64,000 nucleotides of DNA, from contig JADBYT010000008.1 in NCBI GenBank assembly GCA_020402865.1, positions 248,001 through 312,000 on the forward strand, in the 5' to 3' direction. The notes under the pieces were generated by a model. That model made no database searches. It was not told the origin of the DNA and saw only the letters and a program-made list of their open reading frames with translations. Numbering within the stretch: the first letter of the stretch is position 1; each line of letters opens with the position of its first letter. The translations under genes were made by a program, and so were the position numbers. Below are positions 12,020-21,290 of this stretch, in pieces. The DNA comes from Bacteroidota bacterium. Lineage in GTDB: Bacteria; Bacteroidota; Bacteroidia; Palsa-965.

Positions 12020-14473
12020 ATGCTTAACCTCAAGAACAGCACCTCTTATTCATTTCTGGTTTTGTTTTGCGCACTGTTGCAAGGGCTTTCTGCACAGGCA
12101 CAATACAATGACTATTCATTAGTAAAGTCAAAAGGCGATATTCCCGCAGACTTTATTCAGCCGGTTGATGTGCGTACAAAAAACAGCATTCAACGGCTGG
12201 GGCTTCAATCGGTAAATGCGCAGAATTATGTCTGGGCCTCAGAAAGCGTATTTTCCTATTATGTGAATTCGGGTATGGTTACTTTGGGCGACAGTGTCAG
12301 CCTGCTTTGTACGCAGATAATTGACCGGCTCCTTGTTTCAAACAAAGCGTTGCGACAGAACCTCAATGTGTATCTCCTTCGTTCAAGCAAGCCAGAAATT
12401 TATACGTTCTACAATGGCAATATGCTTGTAAGTACGGGCATACTTGCCCGCACTGCCAATGAAGCGCAACTGGCCTACCTGATTGCACGCGAGATTATTG
12501 TGTACAGAAATATATTTGATGGCCGGCAGATTACTTCCACTAAGCTCAATTTCCAAAAAGACTCTCTTGATTTAGAATCAGCAGTTTTTACACGCTCGGA
12601 AGAAGAAGAAAGCGCCGCTGACCGCCAAGCCTTAAAAATGTATCTCGAAGCCGGATATGATGCTTCTGAGGCGATCACCGCGTTAAAACTGCTCTACAAC
12701 CCTGAAGCCAGCTTTGATGATGTGCCTTTTGATCTGAGTTTTTTTGAGCACGGTGACTATGTATTTCCGCCATCTTACCACTTAAAAGAACTGGTAGCCG
12801 GAGATACAAACTCGTTTAATGAACAAACTAACCTTCAGCTTTCACGACGAATTACTATTTTAAAATCACTCATCCAACAAGTTGAGGCTCCCGGAAATAA
12901 ATTTATTTTACAAACAGAGGCCGAGTTTATTTCGCTCAGCACACTGGCGAAACAGGAAGTAATGCGGCAATTCTTTATTGATCAGCAGCATGAGTACGCC
13001 ATTTATTCGGCATACCTGCTCCTGAAAAAAGACTCCACCTATCAGCCTGCCAAAAGTATTATTGCCCATAGTTTAAATACACTCGCCATCTACAAAACAC
13101 AATCAATACCGGAACCACCTCCCTTAATTTATATCGTTCCGCTGAAACCGGTTGTTAATTCTGTAAATACACCACCTGCTGTATATACAATTCAGCCCAC
13201 TTCTAATATTGCTGGCGAAGCTCAGCACATCAATTACCTTCTTCACCAGTTAAGTTATACCGAATTTTACATTCTCGCTCTTGACTGGCAATGGAAAAAC
13301 CTGAAAGCGTTAAAGAAAGCTGATAAATCAATTGAGCAGACACAGGTGAAACGATTGATGTGGATGTTAAAACACAATTCGGGTTTTTCCCATGTGGCAT
13401 TTTCTCCCGCTCCATTTAAACCAATTTCGCTGGGTGAAAAATATGAAGTAAGGGAAACAACTTCATTTACTTTGAACAGAAAGCCTTCCGTAACACTTAC
13501 GCCACCGTCGCAGCTTTTAAACAAATCGGTAATTGGAAGTGGTGCCCTTAGGGAAAAGCCCAAAGAAGCGCCTGAATTTTCTGCTACACCTAAAAAAAAC
13601 ATCGAACAGATCAGTACACAATACGACATCAAAAACAGTGAAGATGTGTATCAATCAAACACAAATACACTTCCTTTAAAAACAACTTATTTCAACGTAA
13701 AAAGCAGCCGCCTGATTTCCGATGAAAAGGCTATTGTACAATGGAAAGGTATGCCTGATGATTCGGCGTATAGTTATGCCTATGTATATTATCTCTATGC
13801 ATTTACCAGCCACATGAAAGACAGCACGTTTGTGGAAACATTCAGAAAGGCCGGGCCGCAAGGGAATGAAACACCATTGTCAGACTACAGTATGCGAAAT
13901 CGAATTGTATATGATAAAAGAAGTAAATACGGACTAGGAGCCGACACGGTTCTGATTGGGCGCATGCTTGCGGTGAATTACAGCGAAATTAAGCGAACCG
14001 GAACTATTGCTATGGGTGATGAACTTTTAGATGAATATACGCAGTACCAGAGGGAGGCTCTTCAGGTTGCTGCCGGGTATGAAAAGTGCTATCCGTTTAT
14101 ACCGGATTTATCTTCGATAAGCAGTACTGATGTTGCAAGCTATACCAATTGGTGCATGGTTAAAACCTGGCAACGCGAACATGATAATTATTCTGCATAC
14201 GGATTCTCACTACCTACATTTGCCTATACCAGTCTGGGCGATTCAGTAAGCAGGGCATTTCACACTCCTTACATTACCTATACCTACGCTGTGAGCTACC
14301 TGATGCGCTCTACGGTTCCCAAATCGCAGCTTGTTTCTCTGGTGTATGAATTACAAACCGGATACTTGGTGATGTATCTGCATGAAGAAAACAAACGTAC
14401 AGCCACCTTTGATATTCAGAAATGGTATTACCGGTTTTTGCTGGAAAAAACCAAATACCCGCGTTTGGATTAA
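12020..14473 (+). CDS. Secreted M48-like protein, catalytically degenerate (REIIV)
   Basis: 817 residues from the ATG at 12020, where a typical signal peptide begins (MLNLKNSTSYSFLVLF, cleavage near QAQ); an upstream ATG at 11933 would bury the signal peptide. It is homologous along its length to the other four M48 paralogs: GDIPADF after the signal peptide, NGNMLVSTGILA, NEAQLAYLIA, and a C-terminal GEAQHINYLL..LALDWQW. The HExxH motif is REIIV (12488-12502): both His ligands are gone, whereas the motif Glu and the downstream ExxxD (ESAAD) remain. This should not bind catalytic zinc in the usual way. The next paralog starts 27 bases after its stop, so they are probably co-transcribed. Confidence 0.8.
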   Translation: MLNLKNSTSYSFLVLFCALLQGLSAQAQYNDYSLVKSKGDIPADFIQPVDVRTKNSIQRLGLQSVNAQNYVWASESVFSYYVNSGMVTLGDSVSLLCTQIIDRLLVSNKALRQNLNVYLLRSSKPEIYTFYNGNMLVSTGILARTANEAQLAYLIAREIIVYRNIFDGRQITSTKLNFQKDSLDLESAVFTRSEEEESAADRQALKMYLEAGYDASEAITALKLLYNPEASFDDVPFDLSFFEHGDYVFPPSYHLKELVAGDTNSFNEQTNLQLSRRITILKSLIQQVEAPGNKFILQTEAEFISLSTLAKQEVMRQFFIDQQHEYAIYSAYLLLKKDSTYQPAKSIIAHSLNTLAIYKTQSIPEPPPLIYIVPLKPVVNSVNTPPAVYTIQPTSNIAGEAQHINYLLHQLSYTEFYILALDWQWKNLKALKKADKSIEQTQVKRLMWMLKHNSGFSHVAFSPAPFKPISLGEKYEVRETTSFTLNRKPSVTLTPPSQLLNKSVIGSGALREKPKEAPEFSATPKKNIEQISTQYDIKNSEDVYQSNTNTLPLKTTYFNVKSSRLISDEKAIVQWKGMPDDSAYSYAYVYYLYAFTSHMKDSTFVETFRKAGPQGNETPLSDYSMRNRIVYDKRSKYGLGADTVLIGRMLAVNYSEIKRTGTIAMGDELLDEYTQYQREALQVAAGYEKCYPFIPDLSSISSTDVASYTNWCMVKTWQREHDNYSAYGFSLPTFAYTSLGDSVSRAFHTPYITYTYAVSYLMRSTVPKSQLVSLVYELQTGYLVMYLHEENKRTATFDIQKWYYRFLLEKTKYPRLD

Positions 14474-14500
14474 CACACCCCTCAGATCAATATAAAGTCG

Positions 14501-16864
14501 ATGAAAAACTACCGGATCATTTTGCAACTGGCAATGGCACTCATGCCGATTGTAACAGTCGCCCAAACCCTCTTCCACTCGCATGGCACCCTGCCCGCCC
14601 CGCTTACCGGCAAGCCCGACGAGCGTGCAAAGAAAATGGTGGAAGAACGCAAAATGGAAAGCAGTCTGCTTGACGAGAGCGAAACGGCTTTCATTTACCT
14701 CACCGAATACTCGTTTGCCAATTTTGTAAACTCCGGCAAACTTACCGTGGGCGATTCGGTGAGCAACTATGCCGGGCGCATTCTCGACCGCCTGCTGGCG
14801 AAAGACCCGAAGCTGCGGAAGAAAATTACTGTGTACACCCTGCGCTCGACCGAGGTGAATGCGTTTATGATGGCCAACGGCGCCCTGCTGCTGAGCACCG
14901 GACTACTTGCGCATATCGAAAACGAGGCGCAGCTGGCGTTCATTCTCTCGCACGAAATTGTACACTTCCGCGAACGCCACAACCTGCAAGGCTTTCGCAA
15001 CCGCCAGCGTGCGGAGAGCCGCTACTTCGACCCCATGGCCGGTGTGCTGCGCTTTACGCGCGAACTTGAACTGGAGGCCGACGAGGAAGGCGTGAAAATT
15101 TTCCGCAATGCCGGCTATGCCCTGCACGAAGGCTACTCGGCGCTGAAAATGCTGGAACATCACAACTGGTCGTTCGGACAGATTCCGATGTACCCGAGCT
15201 TTTTTGAACACGGCGATTACCGCTTCCCGTCGTATTACACACTCGACAAAATTGCCGAAGTGGAAAAAGACGATGTGGAACGCGACGAATCGCGCAGCAC
15301 GCACCCGGGTCTCGATAAACGCCTGCGCGTAATTGCACCGCTGCTTGGCGATACATCCATGCGCACGCCGCTTTGGCTGGTGTCGGAAAACAGTTTCCGC
15401 ATTGTGCAGCAATTCTGCCGCCGTGAAGTGATTAACCTTTACCTCGAAGAGCGCAACTACCCCGAGGCCATTTACGGCGCATATATCCTGCTTCAGCAAG
15501 ACAGTAAGGATCAGTTTGCGCGTGAGGTTATTGGCAAATCGCTCTACAACCTCGCCATCTATTACAGCGAATCAGAGTTTTACACCTTGCCCGATGTATT
15601 TATCTACGAATCACATCCGCTGTTTAACAACAACAACGATGAGCCTGATTATGTAATGCAGGGCCCGGAAGAAGTACACGGCGAATGCCAGCGGCTGGTC
15701 CATTTTTTCCACCAGCTTTATCCGTTTGAATGGGCAGTACTGGCGCTCGACTGGAACTGGAAACTGAATGAAGAAAGTCAGTTTAACGATCAAACCAACC
15801 AACGCTGCCTCAACCTGATGGAAGTACTCAAAGCCTGGCATTATCTGAAGCCGGAGTATTTCAGCAAAAAAGCATTTTCGCCCACAGATGAAATGCAGCG
15901 CGATGTGTTTGACGGATTCCGCAGGCCAAAAGACATGACCAACACGCGCCTGCCGAAATTCTATCCCAAAAAAATACGCGAAGAAATTTATAACGAAAAT
16001 CGCGGGCGCACTTATTACAGTCTGGCCGAACTGCAGGAAACTATGGAACGTATGGAAAAAGAAATTAAATCGTCTATACGCGAGAAGAAAGAAGCAACGC
16101 TATACGACCCTGCCCTGCTGGTGTTGTACAAAGGCCCCTATCCTTCTGATTCCACGAAACGCGATTCGGTTTATTTCTACTACCGCTATGCGTTTGTTGA
16201 TTACATGAAGGCCAGCAATAAATTCCTGCTTACGTTTGAAGATGTGCGGGAAACTCCCCGCGAAAACCCTTACGATGATCTCGACATCACGGCTCGCAGT
16301 CAGCGCGGATTGTATGGCCCCGAAGGGCTTGGCCTCTCACGCGTAGCGGTGATGGAGCCGCAGGCATACTGGCTGAATGAAAATACAAACACCGGCGAAA
16401 CACAATACGACGGCGATAAAAGCGGCAAAATGTTTACCGCGCAGGAACGATCGCTCTTCAATGCGGCGAAAACGATGGGGGTAACTTTGGTGTATATGAA
16501 TCCGGAGAAAATGAACAGTTCCGACACTGCGCTTTACACCACCTACTGCATGCTGAAAACCTGGCTGAGCGAGCGCAGCGAGCTCGGCGGAAACTCACTC
16601 ATTACCAATACCGCCTATCCCGGTCTGGGCGACAGCATTGCCACGCGGCTTGGTACACCGTATGTAATGAGTAGTTTTTGCACTACCAAAAAAGTAAAAG
16701 GCAAAGGCACCTACACCCGGAATACGACCCTGATCTACGACCTGCGTACCGGGGAAATGGTCATGCTCCATCAGAATATTGATCGTGGTTCAGCGAAAGA
16801 AAACCGGCTGCTGAACTTTTTCAACAACGGCTTCAGAGCCATGAAACGTCCGAAAGACCGCTAA
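14501..16864 (+). CDS. Secreted M48-family zinc metallopeptidase (intact HEIVH)
   Basis: 787 residues with a signal peptide (cleavage near VAQ), the family motif HGTLPAPL, and an M48 domain with GLLAHIENEAQLAFILS, HEIVH (14951-14965) and the ELEAD motif supplying the Glu ligand, so the full zinc site is present. M48 enzymes of this exported type (BepA and LoiP in E. coli are known examples) act in envelope protein quality control; a similar role is inference. The C-terminal region (about residues 270-787) carries ECQRLVHFFHQL..LALDWNW and a final YDLRTGEMVML motif shared with the paralogs. It is the third gene of a head-to-tail set and is followed by a strong terminator. Confidence 0.87.
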   Translation: MKNYRIILQLAMALMPIVTVAQTLFHSHGTLPAPLTGKPDERAKKMVEERKMESSLLDESETAFIYLTEYSFANFVNSGKLTVGDSVSNYAGRILDRLLAKDPKLRKKITVYTLRSTEVNAFMMANGALLLSTGLLAHIENEAQLAFILSHEIVHFRERHNLQGFRNRQRAESRYFDPMAGVLRFTRELELEADEEGVKIFRNAGYALHEGYSALKMLEHHNWSFGQIPMYPSFFEHGDYRFPSYYTLDKIAEVEKDDVERDESRSTHPGLDKRLRVIAPLLGDTSMRTPLWLVSENSFRIVQQFCRREVINLYLEERNYPEAIYGAYILLQQDSKDQFAREVIGKSLYNLAIYYSESEFYTLPDVFIYESHPLFNNNNDEPDYVMQGPEEVHGECQRLVHFFHQLYPFEWAVLALDWNWKLNEESQFNDQTNQRCLNLMEVLKAWHYLKPEYFSKKAFSPTDEMQRDVFDGFRRPKDMTNTRLPKFYPKKIREEIYNENRGRTYYSLAELQETMERMEKEIKSSIREKKEATLYDPALLVLYKGPYPSDSTKRDSVYFYYRYAFVDYMKASNKFLLTFEDVRETPRENPYDDLDITARSQRGLYGPEGLGLSRVAVMEPQAYWLNENTNTGETQYDGDKSGKMFTAQERSLFNAAKTMGVTLVYMNPEKMNSSDTALYTTYCMLKTWLSERSELGGNSLITNTAYPGLGDSIATRLGTPYVMSSFCTTKKVKGKGTYTRNTTLIYDLRTGEMVMLHQNIDRGSAKENRLLNFFNNGFRAMKRPKDR

Positions 16865-16883
16865 GCACCACAACAATTTGCAG

Positions 16884-16929
16884 AAAACAGCGTTTCGTGA
16901 AAACAAACGCTGTTTTTGTTTTTTTAACG
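16884..16929 (+). terminator. Rho-independent terminator after the third M48 paralog
   Basis: AAAACAGCGTTT at 16884-16895 pairs exactly with AAACGCTGTTTT at 16905-16916 around a nine-base loop and is followed by a long T-run (TTTTTGTTTTTTT). It closes the first three-gene M48 unit. Confidence 0.9.
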
Positions 16930-17023
16930 ATCATTCTTTATGAATTCAGGCCTTAATCAGCATCATTCCTGTATCTTTAAGCATACCCATACATTATGAG
17001 GGTGTGTACCCCACAAAACTGCT

Positions 17024-19399
17024 ATGAAAAAATACCTTATTCTCCCGATTTTATTTATTTCTTCGCTCGCACTGGCGCAGCCTGCCGCTCCTGTGCGTGT
17101 GGGGCCGCTTCAGCCTGCCGGTAAACTCCCCGCCAGTTTTACCACGCCCAGTCACCTGATTGCCCAACAAGAGGCCGAACGCCGCAAAGCCGCCGGCGAT
17201 CCGATGGACGAAGGCGAAATGGAATTTACCACCGAGGTAAATTACTATTCGCAGCAACGCCTTACATCCGGCCTCATCCTTTACAACGATCCGATGAGCA
17301 CCTACATTACCGATGTAGCCCGGCTGCTGCTGAAAGACGATACTGCGCTGTTCAACAAGCTGCGCTTCTATGTGTATAAAACACCCGAGCCAAATGCATT
17401 TACATCGGCCACGGGTGTAATTATGATTACCGTAGGTATGCTGGCGCAGGTTGACAATGAGGCTCAGCTCGCCTACATCCTTTCGCATGAAATAATGCAC
17501 TACAAGCAGAAACACATGCTGAAAGGCTTCCGTAAACGCGAAAAGCTGGAAGAGCAAACCGGCAATGCGCCAAGCTATATGTGGAGCCGCAGTTACTTTC
17601 AGTTCACACGTGAGCATGAACTTGAAGCGGATGCAATGGGGTTTGATCTCTACAGCAAATCGAACTACCGGGCACACGAAGCCCTGCGCATGTTTGATGT
17701 GCTTGAATATTCGGATTTACCGTTTGACGATATGACGTTTGACACGCTGTGGTTTAACCGTGGCGATATGAAAGTACCCGGCGGCTATTTCCGTAAAGAG
17801 GTGGATCCGATTTATTCGGATGACAACTACGAAGACCGCAACAGCACACACCCCAACGTGCGCAAACGCCGTATGGCCCTTATCTCGTCGGTTGACAGTG
17901 TGAGTGAAGAAGGCCGGCAGCTTTACATTATTTCGAAAGAAAAGTTTATTCAGTTCCGCGAGCGTTCGCGTTATGAAGTGTGCCGCCTGCACATGCTTGT
18001 GCGCGATTATCCCGAAGCCATTTACTGCGCCTACATGCTGCTGCAGAAGCATCCGAACGATATTTATCTCGAAAAGATGATCGGTTATGCGCTGTTTAAC
18101 CTTACCACCTACAGCCAGACCAAGAGCCAGGGCAATATGTTTTTCGACCCCTCGCAAATGTTTATGAGCTATCGTGGCGGCCGTTATTCAAGACTCAGCA
18201 CGGGCGGTTTTTATCGTTTGCCCAACTGGGAAAAAATGACCGGACAGCAGCAGCAGCTGTTTCACCTGTTTGATAAACTGGAGCCCGACGAATTAACTGT
18301 ACTTACCCTTACCTACAACTGGGATTTGTATCGTGCCGATACTACCGACAGGTTTCAGGCGCAGCTTTGCGACAGTTTGTTTTCCATGCTGGTGTTTAAG
18401 CAAAACCTGCCACGCAGCTATTTCTCCACAATTTCGGCTGAAGCTGCGCGACAGAAACTGCGTGACGACTCATTGCAGCGTGCAAAAGATGTGGGCGAAA
18501 CCGGTGACTCGAAATACTCTCGACTCGACAAATTCAAACTCAATTCAGACAAAGAGCGTTTTGTAAAGTTTGCGTTTGTGGATTTACTCAAAGACTCGCT
18601 TTTTATTGAACGTTTCAATTATTACACCGCGCAACGCACCAGTTTTGTGGATGCCGACGAAACACCCGAATGGCTGCTTCGTCGCGGAATGAGCAAGAAG
18701 GAAAGGGAGGAATGGAAAAAATACCGTGAAGAATCAGGGTGTGAAATAGACAGGCTCGTGGTGATTTGTCCGGAATATGAAACATACCAGCAAAAGAAAC
18801 GCAAGGAGCGTGAACTGGAGCAGGATTATACGGCAAGTGAAAACGGACAGGTATCGCTTTGCGGCGTGATTCGCCGTGAGGCTTCAGCTCAAGGCGTACA
18901 AACCATTTTACTTTCACCGTTTGAAATGGACAGCCTCGACACTGATTCGTTTGCGGCGATGGCCACATTGAATGAATGGTTTTTTGAACGCCTGCGTCAT
19001 GGAAACAACCGTTACACCATGACGTTGAACAACAAACACGAAACTGATTCAATTGCGGCCTTGTACAACGTGCGCTACATCATGTTTACTGCGGTAGAAT
19101 CGGCCACACGCAAACGCATCCAGCGCCCGGTGCTTTACACTGTAACCTGTGTTATTTTCCCTCCTGCGCTTTACAAACTGTTCATACCGCAGGTACGCTA
19201 TCAGTTCGAATCGGCCGTGCTTGATTTGAAAACCGGCGAAGTGATTTATTACAATTACGAGATAAAGCGCAAAGGCAAGGAAAAAGAGCAGACCAACAAA
19301 TACTACAACAAGCTCTTCAAGAAACTGAAAGCGAAAAAACTGCCCAAACCTCTACCGCCCAAAGAAGAAGTACCACCCGAAGAAGCGCATAAACAGTAA
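17024..19399 (+). CDS. Secreted M48-family zinc metallopeptidase (intact HEIMH)
   Basis: 791 residues, signal peptide with cleavage near ALAQ, then AGKLPASF, the shared mature N-terminus. The peptidase domain has GMLAQVDNEAQLAYILS, HEIMH (17486-17500) and HELEADAMG, so all zinc ligands and the catalytic Glu are present. The C-terminal domain is homologous to the other paralogs (QQQLFHLFDKL..LTYNW; LDLKTGEVIYY) and ends in a Lys/Pro/Glu-rich tail. A -7-like TATCTTTA lies at 16972-16979. The 3' end overlaps the next gene by one base (TAATG), so the two are translationally coupled. Probably acts in the periplasm or at the outer membrane. Confidence 0.87.
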   Translation: MKKYLILPILFISSLALAQPAAPVRVGPLQPAGKLPASFTTPSHLIAQQEAERRKAAGDPMDEGEMEFTTEVNYYSQQRLTSGLILYNDPMSTYITDVARLLLKDDTALFNKLRFYVYKTPEPNAFTSATGVIMITVGMLAQVDNEAQLAYILSHEIMHYKQKHMLKGFRKREKLEEQTGNAPSYMWSRSYFQFTREHELEADAMGFDLYSKSNYRAHEALRMFDVLEYSDLPFDDMTFDTLWFNRGDMKVPGGYFRKEVDPIYSDDNYEDRNSTHPNVRKRRMALISSVDSVSEEGRQLYIISKEKFIQFRERSRYEVCRLHMLVRDYPEAIYCAYMLLQKHPNDIYLEKMIGYALFNLTTYSQTKSQGNMFFDPSQMFMSYRGGRYSRLSTGGFYRLPNWEKMTGQQQQLFHLFDKLEPDELTVLTLTYNWDLYRADTTDRFQAQLCDSLFSMLVFKQNLPRSYFSTISAEAARQKLRDDSLQRAKDVGETGDSKYSRLDKFKLNSDKERFVKFAFVDLLKDSLFIERFNYYTAQRTSFVDADETPEWLLRRGMSKKEREEWKKYREESGCEIDRLVVICPEYETYQQKKRKERELEQDYTASENGQVSLCGVIRREASAQGVQTILLSPFEMDSLDTDSFAAMATLNEWFFERLRHGNNRYTMTLNNKHETDSIAALYNVRYIMFTAVESATRKRIQRPVLYTVTCVIFPPALYKLFIPQVRYQFESAVLDLKTGEVIYYNYEIKRKGKEKEQTNKYYNKLFKKLKAKKLPKPLPPKEEVPPEEAHKQ

Positions 19400-19896
19400 T
19401 GCCCAACGATTTTGAAGCCATCCACCGCCGCTTTCGCACTGCCCTTGAAAAAGGCACACCGGGAGCGGCGGCGCTTGCTACACTATGCGACGAGCTGGGG
19501 CTTATACGCACGGGCTCAGTCTTTCGAATGGCGCCCGAAATAAGTCAGGCCTACGCCATTGCCTCCGGCCACAAACCCATCGAAATTCTCATCAGCCCCG
19601 AAATCCTTGCCGATACATTCGACTTTGGTCTGCTCACACGCATACTCGCACACGAGCTTTTGCACGTGCAGCAGCGCACGCGCATATTCCCCATGAAAGA
19701 CCACAATGAGCGCGAATTTGTGGCCTATGCCGATACGCTTCTCCGCACTGATCTTCCGCCTATCGGCTCATTGTATGTGAAAAAGGAGTTTTTGAAAAAG
19801 GGATTGAGTTATTATCCGCAATTATCAAAGTGGAATCAGTGGTGGTACCGGGATGTGAAGGCGGAACTGGAAAAATATGGAAAGATGCTGGGGTAA
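19399..19896 (+). CDS. Small HELLH-motif putative metallopeptidase coupled to the M48 gene
   Basis: 165 residues, no signal peptide. The centre holds HELLHVQQ (HExxH at 19651-19665) followed about ten residues later by EREFVAYAD, whose Glu could be a third zinc ligand. The HExxHxxQ pattern is reminiscent of short gluzincin-like domains such as DUF4157, but the rest of the protein does not let me name a family. Its start codon overlaps the stop of the M48 gene by one base, so the two products are likely made together although only one is exported. Whether it is an active peptidase is unknown. Confidence 0.65.
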   Translation: MPNDFEAIHRRFRTALEKGTPGAAALATLCDELGLIRTGSVFRMAPEISQAYAIASGHKPIEILISPEILADTFDFGLLTRILAHELLHVQQRTRIFPMKDHNEREFVAYADTLLRTDLPPIGSLYVKKEFLKKGLSYYPQLSKWNQWWYRDVKAELEKYGKMLG

Positions 19897-19973
19897 AGAT
19901 CGTAACGCTCCGGCAAATCCGGCTATCGAATTTCGCTTCAATGGGCTTGTCCCTGCAAGCAAAACACGATTGA

Positions 19974-20576
19974 TTATTTGGGTTCACCAGGCCCGAAATA
20001 CTTCACGCCGCAATATGCAAAACAGGATTGCAGCAACTCATATTTACCTGTGCAGAAAGTCCCCCATACCGAATCGGGAAGGTTGCTTTTGAAGCCCCGG
20101 CACTCCAGACAGCATTCAAAATAATACTTCACCCGCCCCCGACTGTCTTCAAACAATATCGCATGCCGGGGTTCATAACAACCGTATTGCACTTCTTCGA
20201 TTAAAGTGGTTTTTGGGGAATAATTGTAATTGTACAGCACATTCGTAAGGCTGTCTGTTTTAACCGAATCAAGAATAATATTATCAATAACATATTGTTT
20301 TTGGAGTACAGAGTCTTTCACAAGAGCCTTTACACCAATCATATATTTTGAAAACGAAATCAGGCGTACAGTTAATTTTTCACTGAATGGTGCACGTTGT
20401 AAACGCTGGCTGAAGCTCAGCGTTCCATTCAGATAGCACTGATTATCGGAAGTCTCTGCAGTTGGCAGTGGCGGAGGCGGAAGGCGTTCGCCTGTTTGCC
20501 TTCGCAAACAAGAACCCAAAAGCAGCAACGCCATAATGACTAATGAACCGGCAAGATGCGGAAAGAGTACACGCAT
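19974..20576 (-). CDS. Putative lipoprotein of unknown function
   Basis: 200 residues. The N-terminal hydrophobic segment ends in the lipobox LLGSC, followed by Arg/Pro-rich residues typical of an exported lipid-anchored protein. The C-terminal third is Cys-rich (FECCLECRGF, GTFCTGKYE, LQSCFAYC), which suggests disulfides or metal binding. I recognise no domain. It is the last gene of a tight unit with the beta-barrel gene (6-base gap) and the fifth M48 peptidase, and converges with the HELLH gene. Confidence 0.7.
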   Translation of the reverse strand: MRVLFPHLAGSLVIMALLLLGSCLRRQTGERLPPPPLPTAETSDNQCYLNGTLSFSQRLQRAPFSEKLTVRLISFSKYMIGVKALVKDSVLQKQYVIDNIILDSVKTDSLTNVLYNYNYSPKTTLIEEVQYGCYEPRHAILFEDSRGRVKYYFECCLECRGFKSNLPDSVWGTFCTGKYELLQSCFAYCGVKYFGPGEPK

Positions 20577-20582
20577 CGGGGT

Positions 20583-21284
20583 TTACAATAAAATCCCTAC
20601 TCCGAAAAACACCGAAAACGCCCGGCGCATACCGAAATCGCGCTGAAAATCGGATGCGGTGAAAACCGGATCTTCGTTTGCACTGATGTTCAGCACATAC
20701 GGTACACTGAAACGCAAACCGGTGTTGGCCACCACACGTTCCCAAAACAACATTTGTGTACCAAAGGCAAACTGCGCCTGTAATACGGTTTGTGTTTCGG
20801 GCTTGCTGCCGTTTATGTAAAGCGGTACATCAAGAGTGTTGGTTACATCGTTATTGTATTTGGCCTGTGCGTACACAAGCTCGGCATCCCAGAATTTACC
20901 AATGGGTGCAATGCCTCCACGGCCTTTACGGAAAGTGCGGAACACCATCGACATCGTTTGCCCGTCGAGTTTGGTGCCAAAATATTCTTCAGCCGCGCCG
21001 TTGAGCGAATAGGTATTGCCTACATCCATATTAAAACGATTGTAGCTCACCCCCAGCTGCGTGCGCCGGCTGATGATACAATGCAGCGCACCGCCGTACT
21101 GATAATTATAAACAAAACGCTGGTCAGAAAGCAAACCAAACGGCGTGGACGAAGCAAAATTGAATGGCATGTATGAACCCTCGGCCTGCACAATGATGCG
21201 GTGACCAAGATAACCGCCTTTGCCTTGTGCAAAGGATGTATAGGAAGCTGCAAGCAGCAGCGTGATAAAGAGAATACGTTTCAT
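20583..21284 (-). CDS. Outer-membrane beta-barrel protein linked to the fifth M48 peptidase
   Basis: 233 residues with a signal peptide (MKRILFITLLLAASYTSFAQ) and barrel-like strands: HRIIVQAEGSYMPFNF, RTQLGVSYNRFNMDV, AQFAFGTQMLFWERVV, NTGLRFSVPYVLNI and a last strand RAFSVFFGVGILL. No enzymatic motif. It begins six bases after the M48 gene stops and is followed six bases later by the lipoprotein gene, so the three are almost certainly one transcript. A partnership between an exported peptidase and a barrel is suggestive of barrel assembly or quality control but unproven. Confidence 0.72.
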   Translation of the reverse strand: MKRILFITLLLAASYTSFAQGKGGYLGHRIIVQAEGSYMPFNFASSTPFGLLSDQRFVYNYQYGGALHCIISRRTQLGVSYNRFNMDVGNTYSLNGAAEEYFGTKLDGQTMSMVFRTFRKGRGGIAPIGKFWDAELVYAQAKYNNDVTNTLDVPLYINGSKPETQTVLQAQFAFGTQMLFWERVVANTGLRFSVPYVLNISANEDPVFTASDFQRDFGMRRAFSVFFGVGILL

Positions 21285-21290
21285 GGCTGC

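Noticed and set aside
20001-20570. Zinc-finger assignment for the Cys-rich end of the lipoprotein
   Set aside because: The Cys spacing (CCxxC, later single Cys) does not match a known zinc ribbon, and an exported lipoprotein more likely forms disulfides.
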